The notes under the pieces were generated by a model. That model was not told the DNA's origin, did not search any database, and saw nothing but the letters and a program-made list of their open reading frames with translations. From NCBI GenBank assembly GCA_017444735.1, contig JAFSWB010000026.1:1-47878 (forward strand): a stretch of 47,878 nucleotides of DNA, written 5' to 3'. Origin of the DNA: Clostridia bacterium (GTDB lineage: Bacteria > Bacillota > Clostridia > Oscillospirales > CAG-272). Each line of letters opens with the position of its first letter. Position 1 is the stretch's first letter. The translations under genes were made by a program, and so were the position numbers. Positions 14,630 through 24,162 of the stretch are shown piece by piece.

Positions 14630-16408
14630 ATGACGGAGAAGACGAAGGCGTTTCTGACGCGCGCGGCGTCTGCCGCCGTCCTTTTTGCCGTTTGCGCCGC
14701 TCTTATGACCGGTCTTTTGCTTCCCGGCGGCAAAAAAAGCGAAGGGAAGATCGCTCCCGCGCCGTTCATTCCGTCGGGAGACGATTCCGCTCCGATCTTC
14801 GAGAGGAAGAAAAGGGAACCGACCGTCACGGAGGACGAGGCGCGCTCCGAGGTAAACGTCCGCGAGGACGGCTCCGTCCGCGGGGTCGTCGACACGGCGT
14901 CGCTGTCCCTTTACGGGCTTTCGCTCCCGTTTGCCGGCAATCTCTCCGGCGAGGGGTACGGGACGACCGATCTGCCGTATGACCCGGCAACGATGAAGAT
15001 CGCGGTCATGACGCCGAATTTCGACGTTCCGGACGCGTTTTCTCTGCGGAAGAAGACCGTCTCCGAGTCGACGCCGACGCAGAGCGTTATGTACGGCGAA
15101 TTCGAGCCGCTTTACACCGAAAAGGAAGTCGACCGTCCCGCCCTCGACGTGTATATGGGATATATCGTCCTCGACGAGGGCGATATACTGACTCTTTACT
15201 CGGCGGCGGGCGACCGTCTCCTCTCGTTCGACGACACCGAGTACGTTCCCGCCTACGAGCGGGACAGAAACGGCGCGCCGCTTTTCGTGCGGCCGACGAC
15301 TGTAAACTCGGGTATGTTCGACTGCGAGGGGCTTGAGATAAAGATATACAAAAAGGACGCCGCGCCGGACCCGGACAAAGAGGAGGAAAAGGACCGTCCG
15401 AACGATCCGGAGCACGGCGACGAGCGCGTCCGTCTCGCCCGCGTCCCGCTCGAGAAGGAAAAGACCGTCTACGTCAAGGCAAAGCTGCTCGAGGAGGGAC
15501 AGGGCAATCCCGTGAGGGAGGAGTCGAACGCTTACTACACGCTTTCCTATGACGGATCGTATTTCGCCTATTCGGGCTTCAGCGAGTTCACGGACAGCCG
15601 GGGGGCGAGGTTCGATTATCCGTCCTACTACGGGCTGTCGGACGGCGGCGGTACGCTCTCGGTCAAGCTCTACGATCTTTACCGTCAGAACAAGGACGGG
15701 GTCCTCTCGATCCTTCACAAGGGTTTCTGGACGTACACCGTCTGGGGGAATCCGATCTCCGAGGACCGCTTCGAGCGGGCGTACAACTTCTCCGAGGGGC
15801 TCGGCTGCGTTCTCACCGAACCGTATTACGAGGGCGGCGGGCTCGCGTTCGTCGACGGCTCGGGACGCCGCGCGTTCCCGATCCGGACCGAGAAGCGCGA
15901 CAACACGGGCCGCATCATACTCGAGACGTTCATGGGACCCGTCGATCCTAACGACAGCGTCGGATATTTCTACTACGATCACGGACTCGTCCGCGTGCGG
16001 CTCGAGTCGATCGACGGGAACAACTTCCTGTACGACAGCAGAAAGAGATATCTCGGCACGAAAGAAATCCTTATCGACAAAAAAGGACGGCAGTTCCCGA
16101 TACCCGAGGGGTACGAGATCCGCGCCTACTCCGACGGCGTGATCCTTCTCGAAAAGGACGGGAAATTCGGATATATGGACTATACCGGCGCGTGGATCGC
16201 GGAGCCGGTCTACGCCGCCGCGCGCCCGTTCTCCGAGGGGCTCGGAGTTCTCACGACGGCTGACGGAAAGACGGGCGTGATCGACTCGACGGGCGCGATC
16301 GTCGTGCCGTTCCGGTACTCGTTCATCAGCGAGTGCTCCGACGGCGTTATGACGGCGTACTCGGAGGAGGACGGATGGCGTCTTCTCCGCAAAATGACCG
16401 TCTCATGA
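14630..16408 (+). CDS. Exported WG-repeat protein
   Basis: 592 residues. One hydrophobic N-terminal segment (about 10-30) acts as signal anchor, then a proline/acidic region. The C-terminal half contains WG (KWG)-type repeats, clearest at the end: GKFGYMDYTGAWIAEPVYAAARPFSEGL, then GKTGVIDSTGAIVVPFRYSFISE. Earlier degenerate copies lie around GGLAFVDGSG. WG repeats are found in secreted or membrane proteins of Clostridia whose functions are mostly unknown. An acidic insert (PDKEEEKDRPNDPEHGDE) lies near residue 250. It overlaps the following dus gene. Confidence 0.75.
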   Translation: MTEKTKAFLTRAASAAVLFAVCAALMTGLLLPGGKKSEGKIAPAPFIPSGDDSAPIFERKKREPTVTEDEARSEVNVREDGSVRGVVDTASLSLYGLSLPFAGNLSGEGYGTTDLPYDPATMKIAVMTPNFDVPDAFSLRKKTVSESTPTQSVMYGEFEPLYTEKEVDRPALDVYMGYIVLDEGDILTLYSAAGDRLLSFDDTEYVPAYERDRNGAPLFVRPTTVNSGMFDCEGLEIKIYKKDAAPDPDKEEEKDRPNDPEHGDERVRLARVPLEKEKTVYVKAKLLEEGQGNPVREESNAYYTLSYDGSYFAYSGFSEFTDSRGARFDYPSYYGLSDGGGTLSVKLYDLYRQNKDGVLSILHKGFWTYTVWGNPISEDRFERAYNFSEGLGCVLTEPYYEGGGLAFVDGSGRRAFPIRTEKRDNTGRIILETFMGPVDPNDSVGYFYYDHGLVRVRLESIDGNNFLYDSRKRYLGTKEILIDKKGRQFPIPEGYEIRAYSDGVILLEKDGKFGYMDYTGAWIAEPVYAAARPFSEGLGVLTTADGKTGVIDSTGAIVVPFRYSFISECSDGVMTAYSEEDGWRLLRKMTVS

Positions 16409-17361
16409 GAAAGATCAAGGTCGGGCTCGCCCCGATGGCGGGCTTTACGGATTCGCCCTTCAGGCTCATGTGCGCCGCGCGCGGAGCCGATTTCGCCGTG
16501 TCGGAGATGATCTCCGCGACGGCGCTGACGAGAGGCGACGGAAAGACGGCGGCGCTCGCGCGGATCGATCCCGGCGAGGCGCCGTGCGCTCTTCAGATTT
16601 TCGGTCACGATCCCGGAACGGCGGCTGAAGCCGCCGCGATCCTCGCGGAGAGCCGGCGTCCCTGCGCCGTGGAGATCAATATGGGGTGTCCGGTGAGGAA
16701 GATCGTTTCGTCCGGGGACGGATCGGCGCTGATGCGCGATCCCGCGCTCGCCGCAAAGATCGTCAGGGCGGCGGCGGACGCGCTCGCTCCCTTCGGTCTG
16801 CCGCTCTGGATCAAGATACGCGCCGGGTGGTCGCGCGATACGGTAAACGCGCCGTCGTTTGCCGCGGGACTCGCGGAGGCGGGCGCGGCGAGGATCACCG
16901 TTCACGGAAGGACGCGCGATCAGATGTACGCCCCGTCGTCGGACAACGGCGTGATACGCGCCGTGAGAGAGGCGGTCGGCGGCTCCGCCGAGGTCTTCGG
17001 GAACGGAGATATCGCGTCCTCCGCGGACGCCGTCAGGATGGTCGAAGAGACCGGCTGCGACGGCGTTCTCGTCGGGCGCGCCGCGCTCGGCGACCCGTGG
17101 ATCTTCTCACGGATAAAGGCGGCGTTCTCGGGCCTCCCCGAGCCGGAGCCTCCGACGGAAAAGGAGAGGGTCACGGCGGCGGCGGAGCTGTTTTCGCGGA
17201 TATGCGATCTTTACGGGGAATCCGTCGGAGTCAGGGAGGCGCGCGGACGCGCCGCCCATTTCATAAAGGGAATAAAGGGCTCCGCGGCGGTGCGCGGCCG
17301 GCTCAACCGGGCGTCGACGCGCCGTGAGTTTGAAGAAATACTTTTATCGCTTGAGGGCTGA
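16405..17361 (+). CDS. dus: tRNA-dihydrouridine synthase
   Basis: 318 residues. LAPMAGFTDSPFR near the N-terminus is the FMN-binding signature of Dus enzymes, MGCPVRKIVSSGDGSALM contains the catalytic cysteine, and VFGNGDIAS plus GVLVGRAALGDPWIF are the conserved phosphate-binding motifs. It reduces uridine to dihydrouridine in the tRNA D-loop or nearby, using NADPH. The chosen ATG at 16405 makes an ATGA overlap with the upstream stop. An alternative ATG at 16375 has GGAGGAGG only four bases before it and would add ten residues; I cannot decide between them. Confidence 0.88.
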   Translation: MRKIKVGLAPMAGFTDSPFRLMCAARGADFAVSEMISATALTRGDGKTAALARIDPGEAPCALQIFGHDPGTAAEAAAILAESRRPCAVEINMGCPVRKIVSSGDGSALMRDPALAAKIVRAAADALAPFGLPLWIKIRAGWSRDTVNAPSFAAGLAEAGAARITVHGRTRDQMYAPSSDNGVIRAVREAVGGSAEVFGNGDIASSADAVRMVEETGCDGVLVGRAALGDPWIFSRIKAAFSGLPEPEPPTEKERVTAAAELFSRICDLYGESVGVREARGRAAHFIKGIKGSAAVRGRLNRASTRREFEEILLSLEG

Positions 17362-17363
17362 AA

Positions 17364-18275
17364 ATGAAAAAGACAATTCCGATTTTCAAGGACGGCGACA
17401 GGGTCGCTTTTCTCGGCGACAGTCTGACCTCGTGCGGACGGTGGATCGTCAATATTTTCGAGACGTATCTCTCCCTTTTCCCCGACCGCGAGGTCAGGAT
17501 GTACAATCTCGGCGTCGGCGGGGGAACGTGCGAGTTCGCGTCCCACTACATAGGCGCCGATCTTTACACGTACGACCCGACGCACGTTTTCATTATGTTC
17601 GGCGCGAACGATATGCTCCACTACGAGGGACGGCCGGTCGACCGGATCCATCCGTTCCTCTTCGACCTGAGGCGCGTGACCGACCGCGTGATCGGAAACG
17701 GCGCCTCCGTCTCGTTCGGGATCGAACCGAAGACGAAAAGTCAGGATCAGTCGACGGTGACGCTCCGCGACGCCGCCGCGATCGCCGTCAGGACGGCGGC
17801 TGACGATTACGGCGCGCCGTATCTCGATCTTTACGGGCTGATGTCGCCGTTTATCTTCTCCCGCGACGATCTGATCGGGGACGATCTCGTTCACTTCACT
17901 CCCCTCGGGGAGTCGGTCGTGGCGAAGCTGTTCCTCGACGCGCAGGGGATCGACGGATTCTCGCCCGACAGAGACGATTTCTTCGACCCGATCCCGATCT
18001 CGCCGCGGGGATCGGAGCTTCTCGAAGTCACCGATAAGCTGCGCCGGATCTGGATGGCGGAGGCGAATATCCTTCTCGCCGTTCCGGGTGCGACGGAGGA
18101 TACGAAGATGAACCGGATAAAAGGACGGATACCGACCCGCGCCGACGGCGCGTGGGACGATTTCTGCTACGGCCGCGCGCTCGATTACGTCGAGCTCCGC
18201 CCGCGGATGAACGAGCTCCGCGCCCGTCAGGAGGAACTGACGGAGCGGATGATAAGGGAGAGAGTCGGAAAATGA
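17364..18275 (+). CDS. SGNH/GDSL-family hydrolase
   Basis: 303 residues. All four SGNH blocks are visible: FLGDSLT with Ser20, the Gly of NLGVGGG at 50-54, GAND at 80-83, and DDLVHF with Asp174 and His177. No signal peptide is seen, so it is probably cytoplasmic. The family removes acyl or acetyl groups from sugars, lipids or other esters; the substrate cannot be told from sequence. The gene starts two bases after dus and overlaps the next gene by ATGA. Confidence 0.82.
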   Translation: MKKTIPIFKDGDRVAFLGDSLTSCGRWIVNIFETYLSLFPDREVRMYNLGVGGGTCEFASHYIGADLYTYDPTHVFIMFGANDMLHYEGRPVDRIHPFLFDLRRVTDRVIGNGASVSFGIEPKTKSQDQSTVTLRDAAAIAVRTAADDYGAPYLDLYGLMSPFIFSRDDLIGDDLVHFTPLGESVVAKLFLDAQGIDGFSPDRDDFFDPIPISPRGSELLEVTDKLRRIWMAEANILLAVPGATEDTKMNRIKGRIPTRADGAWDDFCYGRALDYVELRPRMNELRARQEELTERMIRERVGK

Positions 18276-19186
18276 AGAAAACGGCGATTTTATTGCTTTC
18301 CGCCGTCCTCGCCCTCCTCGTTCTCGCGGGGTGCCGGGAGGAGAAGAAGCCGACGGTGAATCCGCCCGACACGGGGACCGCGGCGACCGAAACCGAAACA
18401 GAGACCGAAACAGAAACCGAAACGGAGACGGAGACGGAAAACGAGACCGAATCGGAGACGGAAACAGAGACGGAAACGCGGGCCGAGACGGAGCCTTACG
18501 TCGAGCCGGAGCCGTATATCGAGCCGGAAACGGAGCCGTACGTCGAACCCGAACCTTACGTAGAGCCGGAGCCGACGCCGTCGGAAACGGCGCCTCTTCC
18601 TCCGCCCGACGTGACGGCGAGCGCGCCGGTGGGGTACACGTCGAAGGGGTTCCCCGTCGAGGTGAGGGACGGCAGGACGTACATAGGCGGTCTGCTCGTC
18701 GTGAACAAGACCTATTCCGTTCCCGCCGATTACGATCCCGGCGGGATGACGCCGGAATGCGCCGACGCGTTTTACAGGATGCGGGAGGCGGCGTCGAACG
18801 AGGGGCTTTGGATTTATTCCGATTCCGATTACCGGTCGTACGCGCTCCAATCGTGGCTTTATCAGTCATACGTCGACCGCGACGGGCAGGAGCTCGCCGA
18901 CACGTTCAGCGCGCGGCCCGGTCACAGCGAGCATCAGACGGGTCTCGCGATAGATATCAACTCGTGTCTTCTCTCCTTCGCGGATACCGCGGAGGGGAAG
19001 TGGCTCGCCGCCCACTGCTGGGAATACGGATTCATAATCAGATACCCGGCGGGCAAGGAATGGTCGACGGGGTTCATGTACGAGCCGTGGCACGTCCGCT
19101 ACGTCGGGACGTGGCTGTCGATCCCGCTCCGGGACAGCGGGCTGACGCTCGAGGAATATCTCGGGATAGATTCGGTGTATAGCTGA
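18272..19186 (+). CDS. VanY-like D,D-carboxypeptidase lipoprotein (M15)
   Basis: 304 residues. Lipoprotein signal with lipobox LAG-Cys21. Residues 34-120 are a low-complexity linker of Thr-Glu pairs followed by Pro-Glu-Tyr-Val units, likely spanning part of the cell wall. Residues 150-290 are the M15 domain, with SEHQTGLAIDIN (zinc His and Asp) and MYEPWHVRYVG (catalytic Glu and zinc His). It would remove terminal D-Ala from peptidoglycan stem peptides outside the membrane. The ATG at 18272 is chosen because it begins the signal peptide and shares ATGA with the upstream stop; the frame is open upstream, but as a shadow of the previous gene. Confidence 0.87.
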   Translation: MKKTAILLLSAVLALLVLAGCREEKKPTVNPPDTGTAATETETETETETETETETENETESETETETETRAETEPYVEPEPYIEPETEPYVEPEPYVEPEPTPSETAPLPPPDVTASAPVGYTSKGFPVEVRDGRTYIGGLLVVNKTYSVPADYDPGGMTPECADAFYRMREAASNEGLWIYSDSDYRSYALQSWLYQSYVDRDGQELADTFSARPGHSEHQTGLAIDINSCLLSFADTAEGKWLAAHCWEYGFIIRYPAGKEWSTGFMYEPWHVRYVGTWLSIPLRDSGLTLEEYLGIDSVYS

Positions 19187-19241
19187 CCGGAAAAGGGATA
19201 ATAATCAACCGACAACGTTTTTTGAAAAGGCAGGATGACAA

Positions 19242-20117
19242 GTGAAGATCACCGTTCCCGCTTTTAAGCTTTCATATCGCGTCGTATACAGGAAAAACGA
19301 CAAAAAACTGCGCTCGTGCCCGCCGTGGGATGAGTATTCTCCCACGCTCGACAAGCCTTACGGCGAGGGAAAGGATCGCGTTTTCGACCTTTTCCGCGGC
19401 CGCGCAGACGTAAGGAAAAACACGCTCCTCATCCTCGTCCACGGCGGATATTACGTCCGCGGGCGTCACAGAGATTCGTATCCGTTCGCGATCCCGTTCC
19501 TCAACGAGGGCTTCGACGTTCTGTCGGTCGAATACCGGCTGAACGGGAAGGGGATCGAGACGAGGGATCAGATAGCCGACGTGGCGGAGTTCTGCCGGTA
19601 TCTCTTCTCCGAGCTTCCGGCGCTCGGCCTCTCCGGGGAGGAGCGGTTTTATATCTCCGGCGACAGCGCGGGCGGTCACCTCGCTCTCTTTATCGCCGAG
19701 GCGGCGGGAGGCGTGATGGGCGTCGATCTCGGCGGGGCGCGTTTCGACGGCGTCCTCCTCAACTGCCCGAGCTACGATTACGCGGCGTACCGCACGGTCG
19801 GGGATATGTCGCGCGCGATGAGAAAGTGGTTCCTCGGCGAGAATTACGAGGAGGAGGGCTATCTCGAACGGTATTCGCCCCGGACGTATATCGAAAATCT
19901 CTCCGTTCCCGTCTTCGTGTCGACGTGCCGGAACGATTTTCTCCGCGAGGGCGTTCTTTATCTCAGGGACGATCTCGACCGGCTCGGCAAAAAATACGTT
20001 TTTCTCGATATCGACGAGGAAGACAAAAGAGTCGCCCACGTCCACAACGTCGCCGACCCGGACCTTCCGGCGTCGGTGCGCGTGAACCGGGCGATGATGG
20101 ATTTCATGACGGCGTGA
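19242..20117 (+). CDS. Alpha/beta hydrolase (esterase/lipase-like)
   Basis: 291 residues. HGG at 67-69 is the oxyanion motif and GDSAGGH with Ser142 is the nucleophile elbow of the hormone-sensitive-lipase/carboxylesterase group. A likely acid is in STCRNDF and the likely His is in VAHVHN near the end. No signal peptide. It starts at GTG with AGGATGACAA just upstream. It lies 55 bases after the VanY-like gene and just before a bidirectional terminator, as the probable last gene of the operon. Substrate unknown. Confidence 0.8.
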   Translation: MKITVPAFKLSYRVVYRKNDKKLRSCPPWDEYSPTLDKPYGEGKDRVFDLFRGRADVRKNTLLILVHGGYYVRGRHRDSYPFAIPFLNEGFDVLSVEYRLNGKGIETRDQIADVAEFCRYLFSELPALGLSGEERFYISGDSAGGHLALFIAEAAGGVMGVDLGGARFDGVLLNCPSYDYAAYRTVGDMSRAMRKWFLGENYEEEGYLERYSPRTYIENLSVPVFVSTCRNDFLREGVLYLRDDLDRLGKKYVFLDIDEEDKRVAHVHNVADPDLPASVRVNRAMMDFMTA

Positions 20118-20126
20118 AATAAGGCG

Positions 20127-20158
20127 AAAAAAAGGGTTCGGAAACGAACCCTTTTTTT
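20127..20158. terminator. Bidirectional terminator
   Basis: A perfect stem of 14 bp: AAAAAAAGGGTTCG (20127-20140), loop GAAA, and its complement (20145-20158). The arms provide T-runs on both strands. It separates the converging PfkB operon (+) and cys operon (-). Confidence 0.9.
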
Positions 20159-20166
20159 CAACCTAT

Positions 20167-21096
20167 TCAGCTAAACGAAGTCAGAGTCAGCTCGACGTCG
20201 AAGAAGCCGCCGCGAAGCTCGTCGGGGATCATGACTTCGCCGGGGACGCGGACCTCGCCGCCGTCCCGGAGGACGAAGACGAGTTCTTTTTTGTCGCCGA
20301 GGAACGACTCGGTCTCCGGCAGGAACGCCCGTGCGAACAGCGCTTTTTCAGCGACCGTCCTCCTGATCCCCGCGACGGCCTCCGCCGTGATCTCCCGGCT
20401 GCTCTCATAGACTCTTTCGTCGTCGTAACGGGCGGTCCTCGCGACCGATCCCGACCCGTCGCTCCTCAAAGTGAGGACGGCGCGGGTGAACCCGCCGTTC
20501 TTCCGCTCCTCCGAGAAGCGGACCCCGACGATATCGTCGGGCGAGGGGAGCGGGACGCGCTCGCCCTCCATCGCCTCTTTGAAAAAGCGGGCGATACGGA
20601 GTCCGACCTCGGAGGTGATGATCGGCGACTGATTGTTCGACACGCTGATCCTTTCGCCGCTTTCGTATCTGACGTCGATCTCGCCGCCGAAATTCTCAGG
20701 CAGTCCGCTCGTGTGCGAGCGGAACCCGTTGTTCTTCGCAAGATCGCACTCCCGGACGAGCGAGACGAGAGCGGGGAAGACGTTCGCTTCCGCGAGAGCC
20801 CACGAGGCGTTTTTGTCCGATGTCCGGCGGAACCTCTCGCCCGTCGAGAGAAAGAGGAACGATCCGGTCGCCGCTCTGACGGCGTAAGCCGAGATGAAGC
20901 CGAGTCTGTCCCCGCTCGCCGTCACCGCGTTCCCGTTCAGGGCGCACGAGACGTCAAAGAGCGTCATTTCCTCCGATCTTATCACGTGCGGCGCCTTAGT
21001 GTCGAGCGTCGCGTTGGTACCGCCGCCCGTTTTGGGCTCCGGCTTTTTCAGGACGACGATCCCGTCGTCCTTTTTCTTTTTCTTGAAGAAGCTCAA
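20167..21096 (-). CDS. Protein of unknown function at the end of the cys operon
   Basis: 309 residues, not recognised. The N-terminus is strongly basic (FFKKKKK) followed by a Gly/Thr-rich linker; the rest looks like a globular alpha/beta protein with no transmembrane helix or signal peptide. There may be two related halves, around residues 35-180 and 185-309. It starts at TTG, supported by GGAGAG 7 bases upstream that lies over the cysS stop, and it begins four bases after that stop, so it is co-translated with cysS. Last gene before a terminator. Confidence 0.6.
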   Translation of the reverse strand: MSFFKKKKKDDGIVVLKKPEPKTGGGTNATLDTKAPHVIRSEEMTLFDVSCALNGNAVTASGDRLGFISAYAVRAATGSFLFLSTGERFRRTSDKNASWALAEANVFPALVSLVRECDLAKNNGFRSHTSGLPENFGGEIDVRYESGERISVSNNQSPIITSEVGLRIARFFKEAMEGERVPLPSPDDIVGVRFSEERKNGGFTRAVLTLRSDGSGSVARTARYDDERVYESSREITAEAVAGIRRTVAEKALFARAFLPETESFLGDKKELVFVLRDGGEVRVPGEVMIPDELRGGFFDVELTLTSFS

Positions 21097-21100
21097 AGCG

Positions 21101-22534
21101 TTACTCTCCGATCCTGTAGGTCGTTCCTTCCTTCGTGTCGATGAGCGTCACTCCCATAGCCTTCAGCTCGCCGCGGATGCGGTCCGCCTCGGCGTAATCC
21201 TTCGCCGCCTTCGCCGCCTTGCGGTCGGCGATCATCTGCTCGATCCTGCGTTTGAGATCGCCGTCGACGTCTCCGCCGCACTCCTCTTTTTCGCGGCACG
21301 CCGCCGCGGCGTCGAGAAGGCCGAGCGAGAGGACGCGGTCGAATTCGCCGACGAGGGCGAGCTTCGAGCCGTCGCCGATCTTCGCCTTCAGGACGTCGTA
21401 AAGGGCGGTGACCGCCATTGACGTGTTGAGGTCGGAGTCGAGCGCGTCGGTGAATTCCTTCCGAAGAGCGTCCGCCGCCGCGCGGTCGGCGTCGTCAGGC
21501 GAGGCCGTGGGATCGAGCGCGGCGATCTTTTTGACGGTCCCGGCGTACGCGCTCGCGGCGCTGTCGAGCCCCTCCCACGAGAACATGAGGTTCTTCCTGT
21601 AGTGGGAGCCGAGGCAGAAGAGACGGTACGCCAGCGGGTCGTATCCCTTTTCCTCGAGGAGCGAGACCGTCAGAAATTCGCCCGAGGACTTGCTCATTTT
21701 GCCGTGATTCGTGTTGAGATGGTGGACGTGGAACCAGAAATTGCACCACTTGTGGCCGAGGTACGCCTCGCTCTGGGCGATCTCGTTCGTGTGGTGCGGG
21801 AAAGCGTTGTCGATGCCGCCGCAGTGGATGTCGAGCCGCTCGCCGAGGTATTTCATGCTGATGGCGGAGCACTCGATGTGCCATCCGGGGTATCCGAGCC
21901 CCCACGGGCTGTCCCATTTCAGCTCCTGATCCTCGAATTTCGATTTCGTGAACCAGAGGACGAAGTCGGTTTTGTTCTTTTTCGCGGCGTCGACGCCGAC
22001 GCCCTCGCGGACGCCCTCTTCGAGGTCCTCCGCGTCGTGGCGGTTGAAGACGTAGTACTCGTCGAGCTTCGAGGTGTCGAAATAGACGTTGCCGCCCGAG
22101 ACGTAGGCGTGACCGTTGTCGATGAGGGCGGAGACGAGCCTGATGAACTCCGGGATCTCGCTCGTCGCGGGGACGACGGTATCCGGTTTTTTAATATTCA
22201 GCTTGGCGCAGTCGGCAAAAAAGGCATCTGTATAAAACCGCGCGATATCCATAACGGATTTCTTTTCGCGCCTCGCTCCGGCGAGCATCTTGTCCTCGCC
22301 CGTGTCCGCGTCCGAGGTGAGATGGCCGACGTCGGTGATGTTCATGACGCGGCGGACGTCGTACCCCAGACTGACGAGATATTTCTCGAGAACGTCCTCC
22401 ATTATGTAAGTGCGGAGGTTCCCGATATGGGCGAAGTGGTAGACGGTCGGCCCGCAGGTGTACATACGGACGACGCCCTCCTCGTTCGGGACGAACTTTT
22501 CTTTTTCTCTCGTAAGCGTGTTATAAAGATTCAT
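21101..22534 (-). CDS. cysS: Cysteinyl-tRNA synthetase
   Basis: 477 residues, usual length. Class I synthetase with HIGN at 36-39 and KMSKS at 279-283. Zinc ligands are Cys27 ([10 protein letters not shown]), Cys222 ([10 protein letters not shown]) and the HHTNE motif at 247-251. It charges tRNA-Cys. AGGAG lies 7 bases before the start, which overlaps the end of the CPBP protease gene by 14 bases. Transcribed from the cysteine T-box promoter, so expression should rise when tRNA-Cys is uncharged. Confidence 0.96.
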   Translation of the reverse strand: MNLYNTLTREKEKFVPNEEGVVRMYTCGPTVYHFAHIGNLRTYIMEDVLEKYLVSLGYDVRRVMNITDVGHLTSDADTGEDKMLAGARREKKSVMDIARFYTDAFFADCAKLNIKKPDTVVPATSEIPEFIRLVSALIDNGHAYVSGGNVYFDTSKLDEYYVFNRHDAEDLEEGVREGVGVDAAKKNKTDFVLWFTKSKFEDQELKWDSPWGLGYPGWHIECSAISMKYLGERLDIHCGGIDNAFPHHTNEIAQSEAYLGHKWCNFWFHVHHLNTNHGKMSKSSGEFLTVSLLEEKGYDPLAYRLFCLGSHYRKNLMFSWEGLDSAASAYAGTVKKIAALDPTASPDDADRAAADALRKEFTDALDSDLNTSMAVTALYDVLKAKIGDGSKLALVGEFDRVLSLGLLDAAAACREKEECGGDVDGDLKRRIEQMIADRKAAKAAKDYAEADRIRGELKAMGVTLIDTKEGTTYRIGE

Positions 22535-23477
22535 TTTTTTCTCCTGTGGTTTCGCTTTTTTTCAGTATGAGATACCCGGTCCCGAGCGCCGCGGCGGCGC
22601 AGATGAACAGAACGCCGAGGTTGAGCGCGGGGTCCGCGGGAAGATACTCGAGAAACACGGACGTAAAATTGAAGCCGAAATGGCAGAGAACGACGGGCAA
22701 AAGACTTCTGTGGCGAAGGAATATGAACGCCTGGATCACTCCGAACACCGTGGCGTAGGCGATCGCGATCGGAGTGCCGTGCACGACGCCGAAGACGGCC
22801 GAGGTGATGATGACGGCGACGGCCTTCGGAAAGCTCCCGGTGAGGCGCGAGCATCCGATCCCGCGGAACAGGAGTTCCTCGCACAGGGGCGCGCAGACGG
22901 CGACGGCGAGGATAATGAGCCACAGAGGCGTCACGTCCGCCGAGAGAACCGAATACGTCTGATCGAAGCTGTCGCTTGCGAAGTCGGGCCACGGAATGAC
23001 GGCGACGACGAAGGAGATCACGACGTTCAGAGCGGCCCCGAGGACGACCGAGAAAAGACAGACCGCGGCGGGCGCTCCCCTGAAGCCCGTCTCGCGGAAG
23101 AGACGGCGGGCGGGGACGGACCCGAGCTTTTTCCTCTTTCCCTGCCTTATCGCCGTTACGACGAGATAAACGGCGATGAACAGAAACGACGAGACGACGG
23201 AGATGAGGACCGTTTTTTTCTCCAGAACTTCAACTAAATAATTGATCGTTCCTTCAAACGTCGGGTGCATTTCACTGATCGAAAAAACAATAAACGCGAC
23301 CGAGACGTAAGTCTGAACGCCGAAATAAACGGCGAGCCAGATCAGAAACGAGCCGATCGACCGCCCTTTTCCGGCGGGCGGGTCGTAAACGACGAACTCC
23401 GAGCCGCCGCACCGGCGGCAGAACAGGTCGCCGCCGGAGGGCGGCGTCCCGCAGTTTTTGCATATCTTTCTCATCAT
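22521..23477 (-). CDS. CPBP-family intramembrane metalloprotease with zinc ribbon
   Basis: 318 residues. The N-terminus is a zinc ribbon (Cys6, Cys9, Cys20, Cys23), followed by about eight membrane helices. The CPBP/Abi motifs are present: EELLFRG with Glu200-Glu201, FGVVHG with His233, and CHFGFNF with His266. Family members include type II CAAX prenyl endopeptidases and many bacterial proteases of unknown target, some involved in bacteriocin self-immunity. It sits between cysE and cysS with overlaps on both sides (ATGA with cysE, 14 bases with cysS), so it is firmly part of the cysteine operon although its role there is unclear. Confidence 0.85.
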   Translation of the reverse strand: MMRKICKNCGTPPSGGDLFCRRCGGSEFVVYDPPAGKGRSIGSFLIWLAVYFGVQTYVSVAFIVFSISEMHPTFEGTINYLVEVLEKKTVLISVVSSFLFIAVYLVVTAIRQGKRKKLGSVPARRLFRETGFRGAPAAVCLFSVVLGAALNVVISFVVAVIPWPDFASDSFDQTYSVLSADVTPLWLIILAVAVCAPLCEELLFRGIGCSRLTGSFPKAVAVIITSAVFGVVHGTPIAIAYATVFGVIQAFIFLRHRSLLPVVLCHFGFNFTSVFLEYLPADPALNLGVLFICAAAALGTGYLILKKSETTGEKNESL

Positions 23478-24148
23478 TTCGTCTTATCTCCTTCAAGAGC
23501 GTCGAGCCGTTCCTTTATGCGGGCGATCTCCTCGGCAACGGGGTCGGGAACGTGGATCTGGTCGAGATCGTCCGCCACGCGGACGCCCTCTCTTTTTACG
23601 ACGCGCGCCGGGATACCGACGGCGGTGCAGTTCGCGGGAACGTCGCGCAGGACGACGGCTCCGGCGGCGATCTTCGCGTCGTCGCCGACGGTGAACGCGC
23701 CGAGCAGCTTGGCTCCCGCGCCGACCATTACGCGGTCGCCGAGGGTCGGATGGCGTTTCCCGGTCTCCTTGCCGGTCCCTCCGAGCGTCACGCCCTGATA
23801 GAGCGTGCAGTCGTCGCCGATTATCGACGTCTCGCCTATCACCACGCCCGATCCGTGGTCGATAAAGAGTCCTCTGCCGATCTTCGCCGCCGGGTGGATC
23901 TCGATCCCGGTCAGGAATTTCGAGAACTGTGAGATCGCGCGCGCCGTCATGTGCGCGCCCGCGCCGTCGACGGCGTGAGCGAGACGGTAGAGAAGCAGGG
24001 CGTGAAATCCCGAGTACAGAAGGACGACCTCGAGGGGGCCGCGCGCCGCGGGGTCGCGGTCGCAGATCGAGTTCACGTCCGCGGCGACGTATGAGAGCGG
24101 GTTCTTTACCGCTCCGCTTTTATTTTTCTTTATTTTGATCCTGAACAT
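23474..24148 (-). CDS. cysE: Serine O-acetyltransferase
   Basis: 224 residues, the short clostridial type. Left-handed beta-helix hexapeptide repeats run from about residue 85 (IHPAAKIGRGLFIDHGSGVVIGETSIIGDDC), with the catalytic His in IDHGSG and the loop GGTGKETGKRHPTLGD. It acetylates serine to O-acetylserine, the precursor of cysteine. GGAGG lies 8 bases before the ATG. First gene of the operon and immediately downstream of a T-box terminator. No cysK is present in the window. Confidence 0.93.
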   Translation of the reverse strand: MFRIKIKKNKSGAVKNPLSYVAADVNSICDRDPAARGPLEVVLLYSGFHALLLYRLAHAVDGAGAHMTARAISQFSKFLTGIEIHPAAKIGRGLFIDHGSGVVIGETSIIGDDCTLYQGVTLGGTGKETGKRHPTLGDRVMVGAGAKLLGAFTVGDDAKIAAGAVVLRDVPANCTAVGIPARVVKREGVRVADDLDQIHVPDPVAEEIARIKERLDALEGDKTK

Positions 24149-24162
24149 ATATACCTCCGAAT

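Noticed and set aside
18371..18500. Short GAAACN repeats as a regulatory or CRISPR-like array
   Set aside because: They encode the Thr-Glu linker of a lipoprotein, in frame, without spacers.
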